Shown here: positions 44,452-53,609 of the stretch, one piece after another
Numbering within the stretch: the first letter of the stretch is position 1
Layout of the letters: every line of letters begins with the position of its first letter
DNA from: Pleomorphovibrio marinus
GTDB lineage: Bacteria > Bacteroidota > Bacteroidia > Cytophagales > Cyclobacteriaceae
DNA length: 64,000 nt
Reading direction: 5' to 3'
Assembly (NCBI RefSeq): GCF_003347495.1
Contig: NZ_QCXY01000001.1
Span: forward strand, 620,001-684,000
The notes under the pieces: model-generated
What the model saw: the letters and a program-made list of their open reading frames with translations, nothing else
What the model was told of the DNA's origin: nothing
Database searches by the model: none
Made by a program: the position numbers and the translations under genes

Positions 44452-47400
44452 TTGAACCTCAGAGTTTTATACATAGTGTTAATATGCTTGCTTTTAGGAT
44501 GCGAGAGACCCCTTCCTGAAGAGGTGGAGGTGGCTATGGAAGACCTTCCTGAAAAGCTGGATTACAACCTGCACATAAAGCCAATTCTTTCCGACAAATG
44601 CTTTGCCTGTCACGGGCCGGATAAAGCCGCCAGAAAGGCAGGATTAAGGCTGGATATGGCGGATGCTGCCTTTTCCACTTTACCGGATAACCCCGGCAAA
44701 GTGGCCATAAAACCTGGAAACATCAGAAAAAGTGAACTCATAAGCCGAATCTTGTCGGATGACCCTGACTACAAAATGCCCAGCCCCGAATCCCACCTAG
44801 TCCTCACTCCCAAGGAGAAAGCCATGTTGGTGAGTTGGGTAAAAGAGGGAGCTGAGTACAAAAAACATTGGGCATTTATCCCGCTGGAAAAAGTAGTGGC
44901 CCCTTCCATGGAACAGCAGGATTGGATGGAAAATGAAATTGACCTATTTATAGGCAATACCTTAAAAGAACAGGGACTAACTCCCAATGCACGGGCCGAT
45001 AAAGCCACTCTCCTGAGAAGACTGAGTTTCGATCTCACTGGATTACCCCCTACCTTGGAGGAATTAGACCAGTTTTTAGCCGATGAATCAGAAGATGCCT
45101 ATGAGAAGCAGGTGGACAGGTTGCTGGCTTCCCCGCACTATGGGGAAAAAATGGCCATGCACTGGATGGATGTGGCCAGGTATGCGGATACCCATGGTTA
45201 TACCGTTGATAGGTTCAGGGACATGTCCCCGTACAGGGACTGGGTCATTAAAGCCTTTAATGAAAACCTTTCCTACGACAAGTTTGTGCTCTACCAATTG
45301 GCAGGAGACCTATTGCCAAACCCCACAAAGGAACAAAAGCTAGCCACTGCCTTTAACCGCATCCACCCTCAAAATATGGAGGGTGGAATTGTGGAAGAGG
45401 AGTTCAGGGTAGAATACGTGGCAGACCGTACCAATACCATTGGCAAGGCCTTTATGGCATTGACCCTGGAATGTGCCAGATGCCATGACCATAAGTACGA
45501 TCCGATTACCCAGAAGGAATATTTTGAATTGAGTAGTTTTTTCAACCAGGTAGATGAGGCAGGCCAAATTTCATGGGACAATGCCATGCCTGTACCTACC
45601 ATGCTTTGGGCAGATGAAGAAAAGGAGCAGCTTCTGGAGATGTTGAAAAAGGACGTGGAAAAAGAGGAAGCATCCTTGGTCCAAGAAAAAACAGCCGCGG
45701 AGGAACGCTTTCAAAATTGGTTGGCTCAGGAAAAATACCAGGAGCTAAAACGGAATATCATAGGCCTTGTGGGCTATTTTGACTTTGAAAAGAAGCCAGT
45801 GAGAAACCTGCTCGAACAAGGCCAAAAGGTAACGATGGAAAGCAACGAGGTAAAGAAGGAGGCCCCACAATTGGTAGAAGGATATAGGGGCAAGGGAGCC
45901 TTGCTGGATGGGGACGCCTGGCTGGACATGGGAGGTGTAGGGGTATTTGGCAAAAGTGAACCCTTTAGCGTAAGCTTATGGGTAAACCTTCCCAAGGAAT
46001 TAAAAAATGGGGCGATTTTCCATACCGGTACAGGAGCAGTTCTTTACAATAGAAGGGGTTATCACCTTTACCTGAAAGACAACAAGCTGGAGCTAGTATT
46101 GGCACACACCGCACCCTATAATGCCATCATAAAAGAAACCCTGGAGGATGTGCCCCGAGAAAGGTGGATCAACCTTACCTTGACCTATGACGGTTCCGGA
46201 AAAGCAGATGGGCTAAATGTATATTTGGAGGGAAAGGTTCAAGCCGCGGAAACCAAAAAAGACAATCTTTACAAGGATATATTGTTTGTAGGTCCTTCAC
46301 AGCCCGGTTTGCAGATTGGGGCAGTGTGGCGCGGAAGGGGACTGAAGGGTGCCCAAGTGGACGAATGCAAGGTGTTTGACCGACAACTCACCTCCCTGGA
46401 GATAACCTCCTTGGTGAGCCCGGAATCCTTCGAAAAGTTTATCGATCGCCCCAAATCCTCCCTTACAGAAGAGGAGCAGCATGAGCTTCGCAATTATTTT
46501 CTTCATGTATTGGATGTGTCCTATAGACAGGCTTTAGACCAACTCAAGCAGGTTAGAAAAAAACAGGCCAAGGAAGTGGAACCTGTACAGGAGGTAATGG
46601 TAATGGAGGATATGCCTCAATCACGGCCTACCTTTCTACTCGAAAGAGGCGAATACCACGCTCATGGAGATGAGGTTTTTGCCAATACCCCAACTAGCGT
46701 ATTAGCGCTTTCCGATGATTTACCAAAAAACAGACTGGGGCTGGCACTGTGGCTCACAGATCCTCAGCACCCCCTTACAGCCAGGGTAGCAGTGAACCGG
46801 TTTTGGCTGTATTTGTTCGGTAGAGGCTTGGTGAGCTCAGCCGGTGATTTCGGCAACCAGGGTGAACTGCCTTCTCATCCGGAGTTGTTGGATTGGCTGG
46901 CATTTCGATTTATGGAAAGTGGCTGGGATATAAAGTCCCTACATAAAGAGATTGTAATGTCTGGCAGCTACAGACGGTCTTCCCATGCCACCGAAAATCA
47001 AAGGGAAATGGACCCGGACAATACCTGGTTGGCACGAGGGCCTTCAGGACGCTTACCTGGAGAAATGATGCGTGACAACGCCCTATTTGCAAGCGGATTG
47101 CTTAACCTTAAGATAGGTGGCCCCAGCGTGAGACCCTATCAACCTGAAGGGCTATGGAGGGTGAATGGGGCACATTATGAAGAAGACAAGGGGGAGAACT
47201 TGTACAGAAGGAGCCTTTACACAATATGGAAGAGATCTGTGCCTAATCCCTCCCTGCATATATTTGATGCTCCCGAGCGAAGTGAGTCTGTGGCAGTAAG
47301 GCAAAAAACCAACACACCTCTTCAGGCATTGGTACTCCTCAATGACCCCACCTATGTAGAAGCGGCCAAGGTGCTTGGCCATTGGATGGCAGAACAGGAT

Positions 47401-47655
47401 AACGTAGAAGATGGAATCGTAAAGGCCTTCCGAAAGCTTTCTGCAAGGCCTCCCAACCCAAAGGAGCTTGAGGTGCTGCTTTCCTTGCAGAAAAAGGAAA
47501 AAGAAAAATTTGAGACGGATCCAGGTAGATCTTTGGGATGGCTGGCCTCTGGAGAATATGACTTGGCCAATATCCCTAACCAAGCGGCTGTAGCGGCTGC
47601 CGCAGTGGTTGCCAGTACCATAATGAATTCCGATGCCGTCATTACCAAAAGATAA
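44452..47655 (+). CDS. Planctomycete-type cytochrome c / DUF1549 / LamG / DUF1553 lipoprotein
   Basis: 1067 residues from a TTG start, with a lipoprotein signal ending LLLGC. Domain order: PSCyt1 haem-binding region with CFACHGPD near residue 50, DUF1549 (FDLTGLPPTLEELDQFLAD... WMDVARYADTHGY) at about 190-390, a LamG-like concanavalin fold at about 450-660 and DUF1553 (NRFWLYLFGRGLVSSAGDFGNQG) at about 760-1020. The architecture is typical of Planctomycetes and some Bacteroidota, always beside DUF1501; function is unproven but linked to polysaccharide or sulfated-sugar use and electron transfer. The DUF1501 partner follows by 6 bp. No ATG in frame precedes the TTG. Confidence 0.87.
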   Translation: MNLRVLYIVLICLLLGCERPLPEEVEVAMEDLPEKLDYNLHIKPILSDKCFACHGPDKAARKAGLRLDMADAAFSTLPDNPGKVAIKPGNIRKSELISRILSDDPDYKMPSPESHLVLTPKEKAMLVSWVKEGAEYKKHWAFIPLEKVVAPSMEQQDWMENEIDLFIGNTLKEQGLTPNARADKATLLRRLSFDLTGLPPTLEELDQFLADESEDAYEKQVDRLLASPHYGEKMAMHWMDVARYADTHGYTVDRFRDMSPYRDWVIKAFNENLSYDKFVLYQLAGDLLPNPTKEQKLATAFNRIHPQNMEGGIVEEEFRVEYVADRTNTIGKAFMALTLECARCHDHKYDPITQKEYFELSSFFNQVDEAGQISWDNAMPVPTMLWADEEKEQLLEMLKKDVEKEEASLVQEKTAAEERFQNWLAQEKYQELKRNIIGLVGYFDFEKKPVRNLLEQGQKVTMESNEVKKEAPQLVEGYRGKGALLDGDAWLDMGGVGVFGKSEPFSVSLWVNLPKELKNGAIFHTGTGAVLYNRRGYHLYLKDNKLELVLAHTAPYNAIIKETLEDVPRERWINLTLTYDGSGKADGLNVYLEGKVQAAETKKDNLYKDILFVGPSQPGLQIGAVWRGRGLKGAQVDECKVFDRQLTSLEITSLVSPESFEKFIDRPKSSLTEEEQHELRNYFLHVLDVSYRQALDQLKQVRKKQAKEVEPVQEVMVMEDMPQSRPTFLLERGEYHAHGDEVFANTPTSVLALSDDLPKNRLGLALWLTDPQHPLTARVAVNRFWLYLFGRGLVSSAGDFGNQGELPSHPELLDWLAFRFMESGWDIKSLHKEIVMSGSYRRSSHATENQREMDPDNTWLARGPSGRLPGEMMRDNALFASGLLNLKIGGPSVRPYQPEGLWRVNGAHYEEDKGENLYRRSLYTIWKRSVPNPSLHIFDAPERSESVAVRQKTNTPLQALVLLNDPTYVEAAKVLGHWMAEQDNVEDGIVKAFRKLSARPPNPKELEVLLSLQKKEKEKFETDPGRSLGWLASGEYDLANIPNQAAVAAAAVVASTIMNSDAVITKR

Positions 47656-47661
47656 AGCTAT

Positions 47662-49149
47662 ATGTGTCATCACCTAAATACCCCTAGATTCTATTGGCAT
47701 AAGGAGCTTCGTGACATCGAAAAAAAGATGGATCGCAGGCATTTTTTGAGCAAGACCGCCATGGGTATGGGTTCATTGGCATTGGGCACTCTATTTATGA
47801 ATGATGGCTTAATGGCGGCCCCAAACCCACAGGAGAAGCTTTTTGCTAGCATTTCCAACCATGCCCCAAAGGCCAAGCGCATCATCTACCTATTCCAAAG
47901 TGGAGGTCCTTCGCAATTGGACCTTTATGAATACAAACCCAAACTGAGGGATATGCACGGCAAGGACCTGCCACCCTCTGTAAGGGGTGAACAGCGACTT
48001 ACGGGTATGAGCGCCAACCAAAGCATTTTCCCCATAGCCGATTCCCTTTTTAACTTTAAGCAGTACGGAGAAAGCAGAAAGTGGGTCAGTGAGTTGATGC
48101 CACATACTGCTGAGGTGGTGGATGAGCTTTGTTTTATCAATTCCATGGTAACCGAACAAATTAACCACGATCCCGCCATTACATTCATGCAGTCCGGACA
48201 TCAATTGCCCGGTAGGCCTTCCATAGGGGCCTGGATGTCCTATGGCTTGGGTACGGACAACGAGAACCTGCCTTCCTTTGTGGTGATGGTGTCCAAAAAT
48301 GCCGTCCAGGATCAGCCATTATATGCCCGACTTTGGGGAAACGGCTTCCTTCCTTCTCAGCATCAAGGGGTGCAATTCAGGTCAGGTAAGGATCCTGTGC
48401 TCTTTTTGGGAAACCCGGAAAACTATGATGGGGAGGATAGGAAGGAGATGCTGGAGCATCTAAAGGCCTTAAACGAAGTACAGTTGGACATGCACGGGGA
48501 TCCGGAGATCAGTGCAAGAATTGCTCAATATGAAATGGCCTTTCGTATGCAAACCTCCGTCCCTGAGATCACGGATCTTTCCGACGAGCCTGATGCTATC
48601 TTCGAAATGTATGGGGAGGAAAGCAGGGATCCAGGCACCTATGCCGCCAACTGCCTAATGGCCCGTAGGCTGATTGAAAAAGACGTAAAATTTGTACAGC
48701 TATACCACCAAGGCTGGGACCAGCATGGCAATCTACCTGGAGGAATCCGGAACCAGTGTGCGAAAACCGACAGGGCTACTGCAGCACTTATCCGGGACCT
48801 TAAACAAAGGGGCTTGCTGGAGGATACCTTGGTAGTCTGGGGAGGGGAATTTGGCCGTACGGTTTATAGCCAAGGTACACTTACCCCGGACAATTACGGA
48901 AGGGACCATCATCCCCGCTGCTTTACTATGTGGATGGCCGGTGCAGGGGTGAAGGCAGGCTATTCCCATGGGGAAACCGACGAGCTCGGATACAATGTGG
49001 TGAAAGATCCCGTTCACGTACATGATTTCCATGCCACCCTCCTTCACCTATTTGGGGTAGATCATGAAAAACTGGTGTTTAAACACCAAGGAAGGCGGTT
49101 CAGGCTAACGGATGTGGCAGGGGAAATAGTGAAAGGCATTCTCACCTAA
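47662..49149 (+). CDS. DUF1501 protein with Tat-type signal
   Basis: 495 residues. An N-terminal Tat-like signal (DRRHFLSKTAMGMGSLALGTLFM; residues about 23-45) follows a short leader beginning MCHHLNTP; ATG 47728 would give the bare Tat peptide. The DUF1501 domain is an alkaline-phosphatase/sulfatase-like fold: YLFQSGGPSQLDLYEYKP, HDPAITFMQSG, FVQLYHQGWDQHGN, VVWGGEFGRT and DHHPRCFTMWMAG hold clustered Asp/His residues suited to metal binding. It is a periplasmic enzyme of unknown substrate, paired 6 bp behind the DUF1549/DUF1553 protein. Confidence 0.87.
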   Translation: MCHHLNTPRFYWHKELRDIEKKMDRRHFLSKTAMGMGSLALGTLFMNDGLMAAPNPQEKLFASISNHAPKAKRIIYLFQSGGPSQLDLYEYKPKLRDMHGKDLPPSVRGEQRLTGMSANQSIFPIADSLFNFKQYGESRKWVSELMPHTAEVVDELCFINSMVTEQINHDPAITFMQSGHQLPGRPSIGAWMSYGLGTDNENLPSFVVMVSKNAVQDQPLYARLWGNGFLPSQHQGVQFRSGKDPVLFLGNPENYDGEDRKEMLEHLKALNEVQLDMHGDPEISARIAQYEMAFRMQTSVPEITDLSDEPDAIFEMYGEESRDPGTYAANCLMARRLIEKDVKFVQLYHQGWDQHGNLPGGIRNQCAKTDRATAALIRDLKQRGLLEDTLVVWGGEFGRTVYSQGTLTPDNYGRDHHPRCFTMWMAGAGVKAGYSHGETDELGYNVVKDPVHVHDFHATLLHLFGVDHEKLVFKHQGRRFRLTDVAGEIVKGILT

Positions 49150-49169
49150 AAAATTTAACCACAATAGTT

Positions 49170-49198
49170 TTTGATATCTAAAAAAACCCTTACTTTTG
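49170..49198 (+). promoter_or_regulatory. Promoter of the tRNA-Pro array
   Basis: TTTG at 49170-49173 and TACTTTTG at 49191-49198, spacing 17 bp, match the Bacteroidota promoter consensus very well. Transcription would start near 49205 and pass through two tRNA-like units before the intact tRNA. The 49199-49303 stretch has no gene. Confidence 0.7.
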
Positions 49199-49303
49199 CA
49201 ATCCCGTAAGGTAATACCGAGAGCGGGGAACTATAAATAAAACTAGAGTGTACTCTAATAGCTATGGGGATTAATTATCCAAATAGTTGAAAAAACAATC
49301 ATT

Positions 49304-49405
49304 CGGGGTGTAGCGTAGTCCGGTTATTGCGTCCTGACTCTCGTCAGGAAGGTCGCAGTAACGAAATCAGCTATCGGTGGTGAAGAGCACCAAGAAACAA
49401 TTCTT
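49304..49405 (+). pseudogene. Degenerate tRNA-Pro-like unit A
   Basis: Its first 28 nt (acceptor 5' strand CGGGGTG, TA, D-arm) are nearly identical to the intact tRNA-Pro at 49506. The anticodon arm is replaced by CCTGACTCTCGTCAGG, the variable AGGTCGC remains, and the T-arm and 3' acceptor are lost. It is followed by GGTG...CACC and a conserved spacer ending ACAATTCTT. It cannot fold as a normal tRNA. Confidence 0.75.
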
Positions 49406-49505
49406 CGGGGTGTAGCGTAGCCCGGTTATTGCGTCCTGACTCTGGTCAGGAAGGTCGCAAAAACGAAGTCAGCTAATGGTGGTGAAGATCACCAAAACAA
49501 TTCTT
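49406..49505 (+). pseudogene. Degenerate tRNA-Pro-like unit B
   Basis: The same organisation as unit A at about 90% identity, with the altered anticodon arm CCTGACTCTGGTCAGG. The first 30 nt match the intact tRNA-Pro except near the D-stem end. Period A to B is 102 bp and B to the intact tRNA 100 bp. Confidence 0.75.
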
Positions 49506-49580
49506 CGGGGTGTAGCGTAGCCCGGTTATCGCGCCTGCTTTGGGAGCAGGAGGTCGCAAGTTCGAATCTTGCCACCCCGA
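49506..49580 (+). tRNA. tRNA-Pro (anticodon UGG)
   Basis: 75 nt. The acceptor stem CGGGGTG/CACCCCG is perfect, with discriminator A. The anticodon arm CCTGC-TTTGGGA-GCAGG presents TGG. The T-arm GCAAG-TTCGAAT-CTTGC is intact. CCA is not encoded. It is third in a tandem array and followed by a terminator. Confidence 0.95.
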
Positions 49581-49584
49581 CAAG

Positions 49585-49614
49585 AGCCAGTTCTAAATTG
49601 AACTGGCTTTTTTT
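49585..49614 (+). terminator. Rho-independent terminator after tRNA-Pro
   Basis: AGCCAGTTC (49585-49593) pairs perfectly with GAACTGGCT (49600-49608), followed by a T-run. It ends the tRNA transcript. Confidence 0.88.
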
Positions 49615-49624
49615 ATTCTAAGGC

Positions 49625-49969
49625 TCAGTTATGAATGTGTAATAGAGGGAAACTACAATTGATATAAGCAAAGGTATCTCCGATTTGGGTTTTACTCTCC
49701 GCATCCCAAATGATGGCCTTCCTCCAATCGGCTCCACCTTCTGAAATAAGGTATCCAAAAAGGGCTCCATCCTTGGAAAAAAAGGAGCCCGCCAAAGAAA
49801 TTGTGCCATCTTCCTTAAATTGGTTAGGGTCTAAAAATACCTCTTCCTGCCCATCTTCCCCCTTTTTTCTGTATCAAACGGATTGGTTTTGCAATCCATC
49901 ATTTTTGGTGAAATAGAGGTAATCCACGTGTTTGGAGGGTGCGCCGAAGCGTCCAAAGTTATAAACCCC
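49625..49969 (-). pseudogene. Prolyl oligopeptidase (S9A) fragment
   Basis: Read on the minus strand the frame gives VYNFGRFGAPSKHVDYLYFTKNDGLQ..., an in-frame stop after NQSV, then GEDGQEEVFLDPNQFKEDG and SEGGADWRKAIIWDAESKTQIGD. This is the N-terminal propeller region of S9A prolyl oligopeptidase (family pattern YFYKNDGLQNQSVLY, FLDPN, SxGGSDWR). The catalytic domain and the start are missing and one stop interrupts, so it is a dead fragment of about 115 codons next to the tRNA and repeats. Confidence 0.75.
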
Positions 49970-49970
49970 A

Positions 49971-50123
49971 TTAATCATCCCCCGTGTGACGTGCTCGTCA
50001 TGCCCTGACTGCCGTCAGGACAGGCTCGATTTCATGTGTTTATAATTGATTTTTATTTGCCACATGGAATCTCGCAATCTTAATCATCCCTCCGTGCGTC
50101 GCTTGCGTCATGCTCGATTTCAT
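49971..50123 (-). repeat. ATGAAA-bounded repeat units, two truncated copies
   Basis: On the minus strand, one unit runs from ATGAAATCGAG at 50123 to ATAAACAC near 50036; it lacks the CCTGAC hairpin but keeps GACGCAAGCGACGCACGGAGGGATGA. The next starts ATGAAATCGAGCC at 50035 with the hairpin CCTGACGGCAGTCAGG and breaks off near 49971 at the prolyl oligopeptidase fragment. Confidence 0.75.
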
Positions 50124-50136
50124 CTGTTTATATTTT

Positions 50137-50525
50137 TAAGGGTAAGCAATTGGATTAAATTTAAGCAAGACTCTATACAGTTTTATAATTCACCAAAATA
50201 TTTTCAATATCGTGACAAGTTTCGAATAAAACTATACATCCAATGAACGCTCGATTTGCAGGGATTAATTGCTCCATGATAAAAAGAGATGTTTAGTTAA
50301 AGATTCCCTTTAGGAATTAAAAGAATAAATTAATCCTTTTAAAACAATACTTTTCTTACCATTTTAGCATTTGTATTTTTTTTACAATAATTTAAAAATT
50401 ATTAATTAGTCCCTATTAAATTTTTCAAAAGCAGGACACTACAGGATACAGTTTTAACTTTATTGATTTTTTTTGAACGAGATTGTGCCCTGTATGGGCA
50501 ATTGTAAAACCCAAATCTCAATCTT
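50137..50525. other. AT-rich leader region upstream of susC
   Basis: About 390 bp, very AT-rich, no gene. A short stem CCCTGTATGGGC lies near 50488-50499. It presumably holds the susC promoter, but no match good enough to assign was found. Confidence 0.4.
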
Positions 50526-53500
50526 ATGTATAAAGAATACACATGTAAGATCCCATTGTTAATGGGATTTTTTTATTTATTTAGTCTGACCTTCGGCTTT
50601 GCCCAGGAGGCAGGAATGATTAACGGAACGGTAATTTCTGCTGAGGATGCAGAGCCTTTACCGGGAGTTTCTGTATTGGTGAAAGGTACTAATAGAGGAA
50701 CGGTCACCAATATCGATGGGGCATTTGAACTGGAAGCCTCCCCGGGTGAAACTTTAACTGCAAGCTTTATCGGATTCGAAACTACCGAAATTAGCTTAAG
50801 TGCAGGTCAGACTGTATATGAAATAGCCATGCAACCCTCCTTAGGAGATTTAGGGGAAGTGGTGGTAGTAGGTTACGGATCCCAAAGAAGGGCAGATATC
50901 ACATCAGCGGTTTCAGTCATTAATATGGACAATATTGGTGACGTTCCCACCACTAATGTTTCTAGACTCCTCCAGGGACAGGCTGCGGGTGTTCAGGTAA
51001 GGCAAATTCAGGTAGGCCCGGAGAAGAAATGGAGGTTACCGTTAGAGGGTTAGGTTCCCTGGGGGCTGGAAGCCAGCCCTTGTACGTGGTGGATGGTTTT
51101 CCTATTGGCACCACTCTTGGGCAAAACCTCAACCCTGCAGACATTGAAAGCATTACAGTACTTAAGGATGCCGCCTCCACGGCCATCTATGGTGCAAGGG
51201 GATCCAATGGAGTGATTCTGATCACCACCAAGAATGCGGAAGAGGGAAAGGTAGGGCTAGAATTCGTGGTCAACCATGGGATGACAAATGTTCCGGATGG
51301 CCGAAGGACCAGAATGATGGACGGCCCTGAATTCGCCAGATTCAAGCATGAAAGCTTTGTGGACCGTATCCGGTATTTCGAGCAGAGGGAACCCTCTCTG
51401 GAAGAAATCCCAGAGGAATTTAGGTTCCCGGACCAAACCCAAATCAGTACAGACTGGTTTCAGGAAATCATGAACCAGAATGCGAGGTTTTCCAACTACA
51501 ATGCCACTCTTACCGCCGGTACAGGAGACATTAGGTCCCTGGTCTCCGTAGGGTACATCAACCAGGAAGGAGCGGTTATTAATACCGGATTCGAACGGTT
51601 TAACGTACGGGCAAACATCGACGGAAAAATAAATGATTTTTTGACCATGGGCTGGAATATTGCTGCCTCTCATTCCAGAGAAGATTATGCGCCAACCGAC
51701 GGTCGAGATGCCCTAATCGGCAGGTCACTCTGGGCAGATCCCAGGTTCCCCGTATATAACGAGGACGGCAGCTTCAATACCTTTATTGGAGGTACACATG
51801 GAGTATTTGGGACGGCAAATGTGGTGCAGGAGCTACATGAAATGGAAAGGACACTAGAAATCAACAATGTGCTGACCAACGGGTTTCTAGAATTCACTTT
51901 CTTGAAGGATTTCAAGTTCAGGTCACAGATAAACGCCACATTAAACCAAGCTGGAAGAAAGGAATTTAGGCCTTCCACATTAGCAGGTACAGGATTTAAC
52001 CAACCACCGCCAAGGGAGGCAACCTTGATGCAGAACAACAACGAATCCCTTAACATTGCCACCGACCAACTATTGTCCTATAACAAATTTGTGGGTCCCC
52101 ACAGAATAGAGGGGTTGCTGGGATATTCCGCCCAGGAAGAAACCACCAAAATATTGCAGGGAAACGGGAATGAGTTCCCGAATGATCAGACTCGCTATCT
52201 TTCTTCGGCCATTCAGCAAACTTCCGATTCAGAAGAGTTTGGATGGAGCTTGCTGGCCTACTTTGCCAGGGCAAATTATTCCTACAACGATAAATACTTG
52301 TTTTCCGCCTCTTACAGGAGAGAAGGAAGTTCCAGATTCGGAGCAAACAATAAATGGGGGAATTTCCCGGCGTTTTCGGCGGGTTGGCGTATCTCTGAAG
52401 AGGAATTTATGCCTCAGACCAACTGGCTTACAGATCTTAAGGTAAGAGCCTCTTATGGGGTTACGGGAAATAACGCTATAGGCAACTACTCTGCCCTTTC
52501 TAACCTACAAATTTCAAATTACGTCTTGGGCGGAAACATTGCCAACGGACAAATTCTTTCGAATTTTGCCAATGCCAATCTGGGCTGGGAATCCTCCCAA
52601 CAGACCGATATAGGTATTGACCTTGCAATGTTTGACAATAGGCTGATCTTTACGGGTGAATATTACAACCGGCTCACCCAGGACATGCTGCTTTCGGTAG
52701 AGATGCCAGTCATTTCGGGATTCACCCAATCGCTGGACAATGTGGGGATGGTGCGTAACAGGGGGGTGGAACTAGCCTTGGATTACAGAACCAGGATCAA
52801 TCAGCTCAACCTGAGAAGTAATCTAAATGTAACCATTAACCGAAACAAAGTACTGGAAATACGGGGTGAGGCAGATGCCATCTGGACAGGTGGGTTCTAC
52901 AGTACTTACAATGTTTCCGCACCAGGCCGTCCTATGGCCATGCTTCATGGGTTTCGAATGATGGGAATATTCAATACGGAAGAAGAAATCGACAATTGGC
53001 CTACACAAGATGGGGCAATCCCGGGAACCTACAAATACTATGATGCGAATGGAGATGGGGTCATCAGCTATGACCAACAGGACATGGTTGAAATAGGGAA
53101 CCCACATCCAGCCATGGTCATAGGATACACACTAGGTGGGGATTACAAGAACTTTGATTTCAATTTTATGTTTACGGGGGCTTTTAATTATGATGTTTAT
53201 CGGAATATAGAGGCCACTACTTTGAATATGGATGGGGTTTTTAATATCCTTCAAGTCGGGGCTGATCGTTGGAGATCCCCTGAGAATCCTGGAAATGGCT
53301 GGATCGCCACCAGCAATACCTGGCAATGGCAACGGGAATCCAACTCCAGGTATGTGTATGATGCCTCCCACGTATGGTTGAGAAATGTGACCCTTGGCTA
53401 TACCATTCCTCCAAACCCTATCATCCCAAGTGCACGCTTGTTTTTCAGTGCAGAAAACCTGTTTCTCTTTACCTCATTCCCAGGCTCAAACCCTGAAGTC

Positions 53501-53590
53501 AACCAACGAGGAGGTATCAATATTGGGGTGGACGACGAAGCTTATCCCATACCTAGAACTTTTACTTTGGGAGGTACAATCAGGTTTTAA
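50526..53590 (+). pseudogene. SusC/RagA-type TonB-linked outer-membrane protein, one frameshift
   Basis: Two overlapping frames (50526-51053 and 51029-53590) form one SusC of about 1020 residues. The first has a signal peptide, a CarboxypepD_reg-like domain (GTVISAEDAEPLPGVSVLVKG), the SusC motif EVVVVGYGSQRR and the plug start LLQGQAAGVQV. The second resumes at VTVRGLGSLGAGSQPLYVVDGFP and runs through the barrel. Around 51003-51006 the sequence reads CAAATT where an extra A would restore Q-N-S-G-R-P-G-E-E. This is a one-base deletion, either a real pseudogene or a sequencing error. SusC imports glycan fragments with SusD. SusD follows 19 bp downstream. Confidence 0.88.
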
Positions 53591-53609
53591 CCAAAAAAAT
53601 AATAAAGTC

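Noticed and set aside
49304-49505. Units A and B as functional tRNAs
   Set aside because: Neither has a T-arm or 3' acceptor strand, and the anticodon loop is wrong in size.
50997-51053. Programmed frameshift in SusC
   Set aside because: No slippery heptamer or downstream pseudoknot is visible; a simple one-base deletion explains the break.
53394-53609. Upstream extension of SusD
   Set aside because: It lies within the SusC barrel coding sequence, and the ATG at 53610 begins a proper lipoprotein signal.
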